A stretch of 64,000 bases of DNA from Thiocapsa rosea (GTDB lineage Bacteria > Pseudomonadota > Gammaproteobacteria > Chromatiales > Chromatiaceae): assembly GCF_003634315.1 (NCBI RefSeq), contig NZ_RBXL01000001.1, positions 5,374,501-5,438,500 on the forward strand, given 5' to 3'. Below are positions 8,129-18,727 of this stretch, piece by piece. The notes under the pieces are model-generated. The model was not told the origin of the DNA, did no database searches, and saw only the letters and a list, made by a program, of their open reading frames with translations. A program made the translations under genes and the position numbers. Every line of letters begins with the position of its first letter. Within the stretch, counting starts at the first letter, position 1.

Positions 8129-9769
8129 ATGAAACCCACTCAGCCACATCTAACCGAGCGCCCCGCTTGGGAAGCGCTCCGCGCCCACCGGGATGTCATC
8201 GCCCCGCTGACGCTGCGCGGACTGTTCGCAGACGACCCGGGACGCGGCGAGCGCCTCTCGCTCGAGGCCGCGGGAGTCTATCTCGACTACTCGAAGAATC
8301 GCGCCACGGACGAGACCCTCGCGCTCCTGGTGCAGCTCGCGGAAGAGTCGGGACTGCGCGAGCGCATCGAGGCGATGTTCCGCGGCGAGCGCATCAACGT
8401 CTCGGAGGACCGCGCCGTTCTGCATGTGGCCCTGCGCGCCCCGCGCAGCGCGTCGATCCTCGTCGATGGCGTGAACGTCGTCGATGAGGTGCACCAGGTG
8501 CTCGATCGCATGGCCGAATTCGCCGAGCAGGTCCGCAGCGGCGCATGGAAGGGACATACCGGTCAGCGAATCCTGAACGTCGTGAACATCGGCATCGGCG
8601 GCTCCGACCTCGGTCCCGTGATGGCTTACGAAGCGCTGAAGTCGTACAGCGACCGCTCCATGACCTTCCGCTTCGTGTCCAATATCGACGGCACGGACTT
8701 CGTGGAGGCAACCCGCGACCTGGATCCGGCGGAGACCCTCTTCATCGTCGCCTCCAAGACCTTCACGACCTTGGAGACCATGACCAATGCGCACGCGGCA
8801 CGCGAGTGGGTGTTGCAGGGCCTGGGCGGGGACTCGGCGGCGGTTGCGAAGCATTTCGTCGCGGTCTCGACCAATGCGGCAGAGGTGTCGAAGTTCGGCA
8901 TCGATACCGCCAACATGTATGGCTTCTGGGATTGGGTCGGCGGGCGCTACTCGATGGATTCCGCCATTGGGCTCTCGACCATGCTGGCGATCGGACCGGA
9001 GCACTTCCGGGCCATGCTCGACGGCTTCCACACGATGGACGAGCATTTCCGAACGGCGCCCTTCGCGCGGAACATGCCCGTCCTGATGGGACTGCTCGCG
9101 CTCTGGTACAACAACTTCTTCGGTGCCCAGACCATCGCGGTACTGCCCTATGAGCAATACCTCAAGCGCTTCCCGGCCTACCTGCAGCAGCTCACGATGG
9201 AGAGCAACGGCAAGCACGTGACCCTCGCCGGCGTACCGGTCGCCGCGGATACCGGTCCGGTCTATTGGGGCGAGCCGGGAACCAACGGCCAGCATTCGTT
9301 CTACCAGCTCATTCATCAGGGCACCCGACTCATCCCCTGCGACTTCATCGCCTTCGGGCAGTCGCTCAATCCGCTTGGGCCGCATCACGACATGCTGCTC
9401 GCCAACGTCTTCGCCCAAGGCGAGGCCCTGGCCTTCGGCAAGACACCCGAGGAGGTCGCGGCCGAGGGTTCGCCGGCGTGGCTGGTGCCGCACCGCACAT
9501 TCGAAGGCAACCGGCCCTCCAATACGCTCTTGCTTGAACGGCTGACACCGGCCGCGCTCGGCAAGCTGGTCGCGCTCTACGAGCACAGTGTCTTCACGCA
9601 AGGGGCCATCTGGGACATCGACTCCTTCGACCAATGGGGAGTGGAGCTCGGGAAGGTGCTGGCCAAACGCATCCTGCCGGAGCTGGGACACGCCGAGCCC
9701 GAGCTTGCGCATGACAGCTCCACCAACGCCCTGATCCGTCGCTACCGACAGTTGCGAGGTCCGCGATGA
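8129..9769 (+). CDS. pgi: Glucose-6-phosphate isomerase
   Basis: Interconverts glucose 6-phosphate and fructose 6-phosphate. The 546-residue protein has [20 protein letters not shown], the [11 protein letters not shown] region, [13 protein letters not shown], and the C-terminal signature [15 protein letters not shown], all usual for bacterial Pgi. I chose ATG 8129 because AGAGGAG lies eight bases before it; an upstream in-frame ATG at 8108 lies before that site and at the edge of the repeat. The stop overlaps the start of the aldolase gene (ATGA), showing translational coupling. Confidence 0.95.
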   Translation: MKPTQPHLTERPAWEALRAHRDVIAPLTLRGLFADDPGRGERLSLEAAGVYLDYSKNRATDETLALLVQLAEESGLRERIEAMFRGERINVSEDRAVLHVALRAPRSASILVDGVNVVDEVHQVLDRMAEFAEQVRSGAWKGHTGQRILNVVNIGIGGSDLGPVMAYEALKSYSDRSMTFRFVSNIDGTDFVEATRDLDPAETLFIVASKTFTTLETMTNAHAAREWVLQGLGGDSAAVAKHFVAVSTNAAEVSKFGIDTANMYGFWDWVGGRYSMDSAIGLSTMLAIGPEHFRAMLDGFHTMDEHFRTAPFARNMPVLMGLLALWYNNFFGAQTIAVLPYEQYLKRFPAYLQQLTMESNGKHVTLAGVPVAADTGPVYWGEPGTNGQHSFYQLIHQGTRLIPCDFIAFGQSLNPLGPHHDMLLANVFAQGEALAFGKTPEEVAAEGSPAWLVPHRTFEGNRPSNTLLLERLTPAALGKLVALYEHSVFTQGAIWDIDSFDQWGVELGKVLAKRILPELGHAEPELAHDSSTNALIRRYRQLRGPR

Positions 9770-10668
9770 GCACCTTGACCGTGAACGAGCAGCAGCGCCG
9801 CAAGATCGCGACCCAGTGCGGTTTCATTGCCGCCTTGGATCAAAGCGGCGGCAGTACACCCACGGCGTTGCACGCCTATGGGATCGATGACGGGGCCTGG
9901 TCCACCGAGGAGGAGATGTTCGCTCTGGTGCATCGCATGCGCACCCGCATCGTGACCAGCCCCTGTTTCAACGGCGACCGCGTCTTCGGGGCCATCCTGT
10001 TCGAGGGCACCATGGATCGACAGATCGAAGGGCAGCTCGCCGCGGACTATCTCTGGGGCCGAAAACGCGTCGTGCCGTTCCTCAAGGTGGACAAGGGTCT
10101 TGCGGATCAGCGGGACGGGGCTCGGCTGATGAAGCCGATACCGGGCTTGGATGACCTGCTCGATAAGGCCAATGCCAAGGGCATTTTCGGCACCAAGATG
10201 CGCTCGGTGATCCTCCAAGCCGACCCCGTCGGAATCGCGGCCATCGTGGATCAGCAGCTCGATCTGGCGGTCCGGATCCTCGACGCGGGCCTAATGCCGA
10301 TCGTCGAGCCCGAGGTCGACATCCATTGCCCCGAGAAGGGCTCCGCCGAGACGCTGCTCCGGGCGGCCCTGCTCGCCGCGCTCGAACGGCTGCCGGCCGA
10401 CCAGCAGCTGATGCTCAAGCTGACCCTACCGGAACAGAACGGCCTCTACGCCGACCTGGTTGCGCATTCGCAGGTCCTAAAGGTCGTCGCACTCTCCGGC
10501 GGCTACGCCCGATCGGAAGGCAACCTGCGCCTGTGCCGCAACCCCGGGGTGGTGGCGAGTTTCTCCCGCGCCTTGGTCGAGGGTCTTTCAGCTCGGCAGT
10601 CCGATGCAGACTTCGATGCGACCCTGGATGAGTCTATCCAGGCGATCTTCGAGGCGTCCATGACATGA
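9766..10668 (+). CDS. Fructose-bisphosphate aldolase, class I
   Basis: Cleaves fructose 1,6-bisphosphate to two triose phosphates through a Lys Schiff base, with no metal. The 300-residue protein has the small bacterial class I pattern: [45 protein letters not shown] and VALSGGYAR. The start overlaps the pgi stop by four bases. A short hairpin at 10764-10780 follows. Class I aldolase is also seen in gluconeogenic and Calvin-cycle settings, so direction of use cannot be decided here. Confidence 0.92.
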   Translation: MSTLTVNEQQRRKIATQCGFIAALDQSGGSTPTALHAYGIDDGAWSTEEEMFALVHRMRTRIVTSPCFNGDRVFGAILFEGTMDRQIEGQLAADYLWGRKRVVPFLKVDKGLADQRDGARLMKPIPGLDDLLDKANAKGIFGTKMRSVILQADPVGIAAIVDQQLDLAVRILDAGLMPIVEPEVDIHCPEKGSAETLLRAALLAALERLPADQQLMLKLTLPEQNGLYADLVAHSQVLKVVALSGGYARSEGNLRLCRNPGVVASFSRALVEGLSARQSDADFDATLDESIQAIFEASMT

Positions 10669-10763
10669 GGGCGAGTGGCGGGCGGTCCGGATCGAGGCGA
10701 TGCATCCAACGCTTTCCTCGCATCGAGCCACCCACGGATCGCAATCCATCGCAACGCCGGTCG

Positions 10764-10780
10764 CGCTGAAGATTTCAGCG
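10764..10780 (+). terminator. Short hairpin after fba, possible terminator
   Basis: CGCTGAA and TTCAGCG form a seven-base perfect stem with a three-base loop, followed by a short T run (GTTTCC). It lies in the 176-base gap between fba and gnd. The weak T tract makes termination uncertain. Confidence 0.35.
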
Positions 10781-10844
10781 TTTCCAACCGGGTCAGTGAC
10801 CCGACACATCAACGTCTCATTTGATCAATCAGAGGGGTAAAACG

Positions 10845-11861
10845 ATGCAGCTCGGAATGATCGGCCTCGGCCGAATGGGCGCCAACATGGTGCGGCGGCT
10901 CATCGCAGGGGGACACGACTGTGTGGTGTTCGACCGCTCGCCGGATGCGGTGAATCAGTTGGTCGCCGAGCGTGCGACCGGGGCAAGCTCACTCGAAGAT
11001 CTGGTGCAGAAACTGGAACAGCCCCGGGCCCTGTGGCTGATGGTCCCCGCCGCGGTGGTGGACGAGACGATCGATGCGCTGCTGCCGCACCTTGCGCCGG
11101 AGGATATCTTGATCGATGGCGGCAACTCCTATTACGTGGACGACATCCGTCGCGCTAAGGCGCTCTCGGCCCGGGGCATCCACTACGTCGATGTCGGAAC
11201 GAGCGGCGGCGTCTGGGGCCTGGAGCGCGGCTACTGCATGATGATCGGTGGTGAGCCGGCGACGGTGAAGCACCTCGACCCGATCTTCGCCCGGCTTGCG
11301 CCGGGGATCGGCAACATCGACCGCACGCCGCACCGCGACCCGGCCAAGGGCACCGCCGAGCAGGGATACCTGCACTGCGGGCAGAACGGCGCTGGCCACT
11401 TCGTGAAGATGGTCCACAACGGCATCGAGTATGGGATCATGGCCGCTTACGCCGAGGGGCTCAACGTGCTCGCCGCCGCGAACGTCGGCAAGCAGACGCA
11501 TGAGATCGATGCCGAGACGACACCGCTGCGCGACCCCGAGCATTACCGGTACGACCTCGACCTGGCGGACATTGCAGAGGTGTGGCGCCGCGGCAGCGTG
11601 ATTGCGTCCTGGCTGCTCGATCTCACCGCAGGCGCGCTGAGCGAGGACCCCACGCTCGGCAAGTTCGCGGGGCGCGTGTCCGATTCCGGCGAAGGGCGCT
11701 GGACGATCAAGGCGGGCGTTGACGAGGGCGTGCCCACCCCGGTGCTGTCCGCAGCGCTGTACGAGCGTTTCAGCTCCCGCGGCAACGCCGAACTCCAGAA
11801 CAAGCTGCTGTCGGCCATGCGCTACGAGTTCGGCGGACACAACGAGAAACCGTCGGCATAA
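10845..11861 (+). CDS. gnd: 6-phosphogluconate dehydrogenase, decarboxylating (short form)
   Basis: Oxidises 6-phosphogluconate to ribulose 5-phosphate and CO2. The 338-residue protein has the nucleotide-binding start [43 protein letters not shown] and the catalytic [16 protein letters not shown]. The length fits the short Gnd class found in many bacteria (about 300-340 residues), not the 470-residue E. coli type. AGAGGGG precedes ATG 10845; an earlier in-frame ATG-like start at 10821 overlaps this ribosome site and is less likely. zwf follows after 22 bases. Confidence 0.93.
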   Translation: MQLGMIGLGRMGANMVRRLIAGGHDCVVFDRSPDAVNQLVAERATGASSLEDLVQKLEQPRALWLMVPAAVVDETIDALLPHLAPEDILIDGGNSYYVDDIRRAKALSARGIHYVDVGTSGGVWGLERGYCMMIGGEPATVKHLDPIFARLAPGIGNIDRTPHRDPAKGTAEQGYLHCGQNGAGHFVKMVHNGIEYGIMAAYAEGLNVLAAANVGKQTHEIDAETTPLRDPEHYRYDLDLADIAEVWRRGSVIASWLLDLTAGALSEDPTLGKFAGRVSDSGEGRWTIKAGVDEGVPTPVLSAALYERFSSRGNAELQNKLLSAMRYEFGGHNEKPSA

Positions 11862-11883
11862 CCGTTACCTAAGCGAGGCAACC

Positions 11884-13263
11884 ATGAGCGAGCTGCAATC
11901 CGATGCACTGGTCTTCTTCGGCGCCACCGGAGATCTCGCGTACAAGAAGATCTTCCCGGCGCTGCAGGCGATGGTGAAGCGCGGCACGCTGACGGTTCCG
12001 GTGATCGGCGTGGCGAAGGCCGGCTGGGACCTCGAACAGCTTAAGGCGCGCGCCAAGGCGAGTCTCGAGGAGCACGGCGGCGGGGCCGATCCGCAGGCCT
12101 TTCCCCGACTGATGGATCTGCTCGGATACGTGGATGGCGACTACGCCGACGCCGCGACCTTTCAGACCTTACGCCAACGGCTCGGCGACGCCCGGCGCCC
12201 CGCACACTACCTCGCGATCCCCCCGGTGCTGTTCGGGGCTGTGGTGGAGCAATTGGCGAAGGCCGGGTGCACGACCCCGGGCACCCGCGTCGTGGTCGAG
12301 AAGCCCTTCGGCCACGATCTGGACTCGGCGCGCGCACTGAACACGATCCTGCTGGCCACGTTCGACGAGGACCACATCTTCCGCATCGATCATTACCTGG
12401 GGAAGCGACCGGTCCACAATATGGTGTTCTTTCGGTTCACCAACCCGCTGCTCGAGTCGCTGTGGAGCCGCGAGCACGTCAAAAGCGTGCAGATCACCAT
12501 GGCGGAAGACTTCGGCGTGCAGGGCCGCGGCGCCTTCTACGACCAGACCGGCACGATCCGCGACGTGGTGCAGAATCACCTGTTCCAGGTGCTCGCGAAT
12601 CTGGCCATGGAGCCGCCGGCGCGCACCGACAGCGAGTCCATGCGCGACGAGAAGGTCAAGGTACTGAAGGCGATCCCACCCCTGACGGCGGCCGATCTGG
12701 TGCGCGGTCGGTTCCGCGGCTACCTCGACGAACCGGGTGTCGCCCCCGAGTCCACCACGGAGACCTTCGCGGCGCTGCGTCTCAAGATCGAAAACTGGCG
12801 CTGGGAAGGTGTGCCCTTCTTCATCCGCGCCGGCAAATCGCTCCCGGTCACTTGCACCGAGGTCGTTGCCCATCTGAAGCGGGCACCGCGGGTCTTCCCG
12901 GACTGCCGGCCTCACCGCAACTACTTCCGGTTCCGGATCTCCCCGGCCAACGAGATGGCGTTCGGACTCACGGTCATGGACGCCGAGGAGAAGGGTTTGG
13001 GACAAGCCACCGAGCTGCTGGCAAGCCGGCACGCGGAGGCGAACGAAATGGATGCCTACGAGCGTGTGCTGACCGACGCGATGAGCGGCGACCGGACCCT
13101 CTTCGCGCGGGAGGACTATGTGGAGGAAGCCTGGCGCATCGTCGATCCGGTGCTCACGGCGGGGACGCCGGTGCACGACTACGCGCCCGGCACCTGGGGT
13201 CCGCCAGAGACCGAGCAGGTCGCGCCACCGGAGGGCTGGGTCAACCCGGTGGTGGCCGGTTAA
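11884..13263 (+). CDS. zwf: Glucose-6-phosphate dehydrogenase
   Basis: First enzyme of the oxidative pentose phosphate pathway, making 6-phosphogluconolactone and NADPH. The 459-residue protein has the coenzyme motif GATGDLAYKK, the EKPFGHDLDSA motif and the active-site signature RIDHYLGK. No lactonase (pgl) gene is present in the cluster. The start follows AAGCGAGG. The stop TAA at 13261-13263 is the first triplet of a fold-back repeat, and the last residues (PEGWVNPVVAG) run directly into it. Confidence 0.95.
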   Translation: MSELQSDALVFFGATGDLAYKKIFPALQAMVKRGTLTVPVIGVAKAGWDLEQLKARAKASLEEHGGGADPQAFPRLMDLLGYVDGDYADAATFQTLRQRLGDARRPAHYLAIPPVLFGAVVEQLAKAGCTTPGTRVVVEKPFGHDLDSARALNTILLATFDEDHIFRIDHYLGKRPVHNMVFFRFTNPLLESLWSREHVKSVQITMAEDFGVQGRGAFYDQTGTIRDVVQNHLFQVLANLAMEPPARTDSESMRDEKVKVLKAIPPLTAADLVRGRFRGYLDEPGVAPESTTETFAALRLKIENWRWEGVPFFIRAGKSLPVTCTEVVAHLKRAPRVFPDCRPHRNYFRFRISPANEMAFGLTVMDAEEKGLGQATELLASRHAEANEMDAYERVLTDAMSGDRTLFAREDYVEEAWRIVDPVLTAGTPVHDYAPGTWGPPETEQVAPPEGWVNPVVAG

Positions 13264-13453
13264 ACCGCACCTCGCGCGGTATGCCATGCTTTTGGATGGG
13301 ATCGGCCCCGGCGGACTTGACGAGCGTTGGAGTCGGCGCGGTTTAAGATATTAAAAAAATAACAAATTTTAAACCGCGTCTCACCGAGATCGAGGGCATC
13401 TCCGAAGCCAAACGCAACATGAAAATGACGCATGTCGCTCTGGACGCGGTTTA
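13261..13453. repeat. Fold-back repeat, full copy (A-linker-B)
   Basis: Module A (13261-13345), an AT-rich linker with an A run, and module B (13370-13453). B is of a subtype with the sequence GATCGAGGGCATCTCCGAAG inside, also seen in reverse at 28667 and 39038. It supplies the zwf stop. Confidence 0.9.
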
Positions 13454-13600
13454 ACGGCGCATCCCACCCCGGCTAGCCTTCTGTCTTGGGCCAACCTGGA
13501 CGCTCAGGATGGCTTGGATTTCCTATGCGTCAGCCTCGTTGCCAATGGTCTCAATCACCAGCGCGAGAGCGATGACCTTGGGGATTTCAGGGGAATCTCA

Positions 13601-13646
13601 CTCGGGATCCGGGGCAATCTTTGTCCTATATTGGACATAGACGCTC
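13601..13646 (+). repeat. Short GGACATT repeat
   Basis: A G-rich left part (CTCGGGATCCGGGGCAATC) is followed by TTTGTCCTATATTGGACATA and GACGCTCG. It matches the copies at 51452 and 56930. It lies 87 bases before fumC and so at the left edge of the fumC-poxB block; another copy in the same direction is at its right edge (21060). Confidence 0.7.
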
Positions 13647-13732
13647 GACTCCGTTTTCTTGACCATTTTTAATCCTAAGGCCGAGCGACTCATCAGTTCG
13701 TCGCCGCGACATTCCACAATCGGATTTGCGCC

Positions 13733-15190
<1,458 letters not shown>

Positions 15191-15266
15191 GCGGGTCCGG
15201 ACCGGCCAGGACAACACGTATCACGCAGCAGCTCGCTTGAGCGGCAATCGGCCAACGCAGCAACCT

Positions 15267-15352
15267 TAAACCGCGCCGGCTCCGACAGTCGTCGGAGCCG
15301 GCGCGGCCAAGCCAATTCCACACACGACGCATACCGCACCGGGCGCGGTTTA
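15267..15352. repeat. Fold-back repeat, solo module A
   Basis: A single module with TAAACCGCG and CGCGGTTTA ends. Inside it has a strong hairpin: GCGCCGGCTCCGAC pairs with GTCGGAGCCGGCGC. It fills the fumC-maeA gap and ends 14 bases before the maeA start. Confidence 0.88.
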
Positions 15353-15366
15353 ATGAGGACAGCATC

Positions 15367-17157
15367 ATGTTCAGCAGACTGGCAGAAGTGGTCCAGGATT
15401 CCGTTGGGCGCCGGATCCGCACCAAGGCGCGCGGTTATGAGGTTCTTCGCGACCCCGCGCTCAACAAGGGCACGGCCTTCACGGCGGCGGAGCGACAGGC
15501 GCTGGGCCTGAACGGGCTATTGCCCCCGGTCGTGACGACCGACATGGAGCCGCAACTGGAGCGCGCGCTGATGGCCTATCGCGCCGAGCCTACGGATTTG
15601 GACAAGCACATCTACATGTGGCGGCTGCACGACAACAACGCGACGCTCTTCTACGCGCTGCTGCAGCGGCACATGATCGAGATGCTGCCCGTCGTCTACG
15701 ACCCCGTGGTGGGCGAGTCGATCGAGAAGTACAGCGAGGTGATGACCCGCCCGCGCGGCGTGTTCCTGAGCATCGACGCCCCCGAAGAGATCGAGGCGCG
15801 GCTGGCGGCCTTCGGCGCGGGGCCCGACGACATCGATCTACTGGTCGCCAGCGATGCCGAGGCGATCCTGGGCATCGGCGACTGGGGGTCGAACGGGATC
15901 GACATCTCGATCGGCAAGCTTGCGGTCTATACGGCGGCGGCCGGTGTGGACCCGCATCGGGTGGTCCCGGTCATTCTCGATGTCGGCACGGACAACGAAA
16001 AGCTGCTGAACGACCCGCTTTACGTGGGTTATCGTCACGGCCGCGTCCGCGGTCAGGCCTATGACGATTTCGTCGATGCCTACGTGGCGGCGGCACGGAA
16101 GCTCTTTCCGAAGGCCATGCTGCATTGGGAGGATTTCGGCTCGACGAATGCGCGGCGCATCCTGAATCGGCATCGCACCCACCTGCCCACCTTCAACGAC
16201 GACATGCAGGGCACCGGGGCCATCGTGATGTCGGCGGCCCTGAATGCCGTGGCGCGCGCGGGCACCCCCTGGACGGAGCAGCGCGTGGTGGTGCTGGGTG
16301 CGGGCACGGCCGGGGTCGGGATCGCCGATCAGATCCGTGACCAGATGGTGCGCAAGGGCCTTTCGCAGGACGAGGCCACGCGCCGGGTCTGGCTTGTCGA
16401 TCTGCCCGGCCTGCTGACCGCCGAGATGACCGACGGCCTGCTGGATTTCCAGCGCCCCTATGCACGGCCGATGGACGAGGTCGCAGGCCTGGCCCGCACG
16501 CCCTGCGAGGTCTCGGCCAGTGCCGCGGCGCGCTGGCCGGAAATGGCGGCCCTGCGCAGGGCCGAAGCCGCGAAGGGCGGCATCATCGATCTCGCGACGG
16601 TGGTGGCGGCGGTGAAGCCGACGATCTTGATCGGCACCTCGACCCAGCCACAGATGTTCACCGAGTCGATCGTGCGCGACATGGCCTCCCATGTCGCGCG
16701 GCCGATCATCTTTCCGCTGTCGAACCCCACCGTGCTGCACGAGGCGACGCCTGCGCAGTTGTTGGAATGGACGGACGGAAAGGTCTTGGTCGCCACCGGC
16801 GCGCCCTTCGATGACGTGGTTCAGGGCGGCGTGACCTACAAGATCGGCCAGGCCAACAACGCAGCCCTGTATCCCGGGCTGGGATTCGGCGTGATCGTCT
16901 CGCGGGCCTCGATGGTGAGCGACGAGATGCTGCTCGCGGCGGCCGAGGCAGTGGCCGGTCAGGCCACAGACGTCTCGCCCGGTGCCTCGCTGTTGCCCTC
17001 GAACGCCGATCTGCGGGTGACGTCGAGCGTGGTCGCCATCAATGTCGCACGCACGGCCGTCGAGCAGGGGCTCTCGAGCGTCGACATCGACGACATCACC
17101 GAAGCGGTGCGAACCGCAGAATGGTGGCCGGTCTACTGCCCCGTTGAAGCGATCTGA
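15367..17157 (+). CDS. maeA: NAD-type malic enzyme
   Basis: Decarboxylates malate to pyruvate with reduction of NAD(P). The 596-residue protein has VVYDPVVGESIEKYSEV, GILGIGDWGSNGI-like sequence (ILGIGDWGSNGIDISIGK), the metal and substrate region HWEDFGSTNARRIL, FNDDMQGTGAIV and the Rossmann motif VVVLGAGTAGVGIAD. It is of the large E. coli MaeA/eukaryotic type. GAGG precedes the ATG. A long hairpin follows the gene. Confidence 0.93.
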   Translation: MFSRLAEVVQDSVGRRIRTKARGYEVLRDPALNKGTAFTAAERQALGLNGLLPPVVTTDMEPQLERALMAYRAEPTDLDKHIYMWRLHDNNATLFYALLQRHMIEMLPVVYDPVVGESIEKYSEVMTRPRGVFLSIDAPEEIEARLAAFGAGPDDIDLLVASDAEAILGIGDWGSNGIDISIGKLAVYTAAAGVDPHRVVPVILDVGTDNEKLLNDPLYVGYRHGRVRGQAYDDFVDAYVAAARKLFPKAMLHWEDFGSTNARRILNRHRTHLPTFNDDMQGTGAIVMSAALNAVARAGTPWTEQRVVVLGAGTAGVGIADQIRDQMVRKGLSQDEATRRVWLVDLPGLLTAEMTDGLLDFQRPYARPMDEVAGLARTPCEVSASAAARWPEMAALRRAEAAKGGIIDLATVVAAVKPTILIGTSTQPQMFTESIVRDMASHVARPIIFPLSNPTVLHEATPAQLLEWTDGKVLVATGAPFDDVVQGGVTYKIGQANNAALYPGLGFGVIVSRASMVSDEMLLAAAEAVAGQATDVSPGASLLPSNADLRVTSSVVAINVARTAVEQGLSSVDIDDITEAVRTAEWWPVYCPVEAI

Positions 17158-17188
17158 CCCAAGGCAAGGCGTCCGGCACGGAACCCAA

Positions 17189-17215
17189 ATGCGCAGGCCC
17201 TGAAGGCCTGCGCAT
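17189..17215 (+). terminator. Perfect 11-bp hairpin after maeA
   Basis: ATGCGCAGGCC (17189-17199) and GGCCTGCGCAT (17205-17215) form a perfect stem with a five-base loop, 32 bases after the maeA stop. Downstream is CTGCGTCTTTCCG, with only a short T run. It probably ends or weakens transcription before the lut remnants. Confidence 0.55.
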
Positions 17216-17279
17216 CCCGCTGCGTCTTTCCGCTACGGCGCCATCAGCGGCCCCCCGCCAGAATTAGGAGACCCCTGCG

Positions 17280-17882
17280 GTGCGCGTCTCTCTCTTCGTC
17301 CCCTGCTATATCGACGTCTTCGAGCCGCAGGTCGGCATCGCCACGCTGGAGTTGCTGCGCCGCTTCGGCATCGACCCCACCTATCCGCTCGACCAGACCT
17401 GTTGCGGTCAGCCCATGGTGAACGCCGGCTGCCATGCCGAGGCCGCCGCGACCGAGGCGCATTTTGCCCGCACCTTCGCGGATTGCGACTATATCGTCGT
17501 CCCCTCGGGCTCCTGCGCGCATCAGGTGCGCTATCACATGACCTCGGTAGAACAGACCGAGGAGGTCCGCGCGGTTCGCGCGCGCACCTATGAGCTGGTG
17601 GAATTCCTGCACGATATCCTCAAGGTCGAGGCCTTCCCCTGGGCCGAATTTCCCCACAAGGTCAGCTATCACAACAACTGCAACGCCCTGCGGGGCATTG
17701 CCACGGCGCGGCTTCCGAGTTGCGCGAGGCGCCCTTTTCCAAGCCGCTCGACCTCCTGCGCAAGGTGAAGGGAATCGAGATCGTCGAAAAGGCGCGTCCC
17801 GACGAATGCTGCGGCTTCGGCGGCACCTTTTCGGTGTTCGAGCCCGCGGTCTCGGTCAAGATGGGGCATGACCTGGACGAAA
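17280..17882 (+). pseudogene. lutA: lutA (L-lactate dehydrogenase Fe-S subunit), frameshifted and 3'-truncated
   Basis: The first frame encodes a good LutA/LldE start (VSLFVPCYIDVFEPQVGIATLELL), the first CCG domain motif (DQTCCGQPM) and YHNNCNALRG. At about 17705-17716 a base is missing and the sequence continues in the next frame: SELREAPFSKPLDLLRKVKG, then the second motif DECCGFGGTFSVFE. After VKMGHDLDE, about 60-70 residues short of the normal end, it joins the tail of lutB. Both cysteine motifs survive but no single frame encodes the protein. The normal protein is a soluble iron-sulfur subunit of the LutABC lactate oxidation complex. Confidence 0.85.
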
Positions 17883-17966
17883 GAGGGTCGCGACCTGCCG
17901 GATGCCCCGCCCGAGACCTTCCACAGCTGGTATCAGCGTACCCATGGCAAGACGGGGGTGGAATGA
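17883..17966 (+). pseudogene. lutB: lutB 3' remnant (last 27 codons)
   Basis: In its own frame this reads EGRDLPDAPPETFHSWY and on to a TGA stop at 17964-17966. This is the usual C-terminal tail of LutB/LldF, the iron-sulfur LUD protein of about 470 residues that normally lies between lutA and lutC. The other 440 or so codons are gone. The deletion joins lutA directly to this tail. The surviving stop overlaps the lutC start (ATGATG), which is the original operon junction. Confidence 0.75.
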
Positions 17967-18559
17967 TGACAGACGCGGCGATGTCGGCGCGAGAGCCCAT
18001 CCTGGGCGCGTTGCGCAGCAACCGACCCGTGGGCGCGCATCCCCTGCCCGAACTACCGAATTTCCCGCTCGACGACGGGGGCGACCGCACCGGCTATTTC
18101 CTGGCGGCGCTGAAATCCATGGGCGGGAAAGTCTTCGACGGGCGGCCCGATGAGGTGCTGGGCGCGCGGTTTCCCGATGCAAAGCAGATCGCCTCCACCG
18201 TGCCCGAGGTGGCGGGCAATCGCGATCTGGCTGCGGTCGGCCATCCGCGCGACCTCGCCGATATCGATGTCGCCGTCACCCGCGCCCGGTTTGCGATTGC
18301 CGAGACCGGCACGGTGGCGCTGCCCGATGCGGTGCTCGGCGTGAATGCGGTGGCCTATCTGGCACAGCATCTCGTCGTCCTGGTCGACCCCGCCGAGATC
18401 CTGCTGACGGTGCAGGACGCCTATCGCCGCCCCGAGATGGCCGCCCACGCCTACCTGGCGTTTCACACCGGCCTCTCGGCCACGGCCGACATCGAAGGTG
18501 TGCTGATCCACGGTGCGCAGGGCGTGCGCTCGCTGACAGTCGTTCTGGCAAGTGGATAG
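17963..18559 (+). CDS. lutC: LutC-type LUD-domain protein
   Basis: A 198-residue LUD (DUF162) protein with FAIAETGTVALPDAV, VVLVDPAEIL and the C-terminal GVRSLTVVL that mark LutC/LldG. In LutABC it is a soluble subunit needed for growth on L-lactate. The frame is intact, starting at ATG 17963 or 17966, overlapping the lutB stop. With lutA broken and lutB almost entirely deleted, this copy cannot work in a local LutABC complex. It is either on the way to decay or works with subunits encoded elsewhere. Confidence 0.85.
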   Translation: MMTDAAMSAREPILGALRSNRPVGAHPLPELPNFPLDDGGDRTGYFLAALKSMGGKVFDGRPDEVLGARFPDAKQIASTVPEVAGNRDLAAVGHPRDLADIDVAVTRARFAIAETGTVALPDAVLGVNAVAYLAQHLVVLVDPAEILLTVQDAYRRPEMAAHAYLAFHTGLSATADIEGVLIHGAQGVRSLTVVLASG

Positions 18560-18727
18560 GGCGCAGGGAGAAACGCGGGGCCGACCCGCGAGGAGTGGAA
18601 CCGAGGCGCATGCCAAACCAGGAAGAGGCGTTGTGTCGTCTGTGGATCGGTCGGAAACGGGTGTGGTGGTGGGATGCGTACGGTCGTCTGGCCTGCGCAT
18701 AGACAGTGTTTGGAGAGGAGACGCGTT

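Noticed and set aside
8150-9712. 520-codon open frame on the minus strand
   Set aside because: Antisense shadow of pgi, with no recognisable domain. The same applies to long frames opposite poxB (18740-20278), gadB (59321-60604), the mdtO gene (35514-37490) and the MscS gene (30778-32664).
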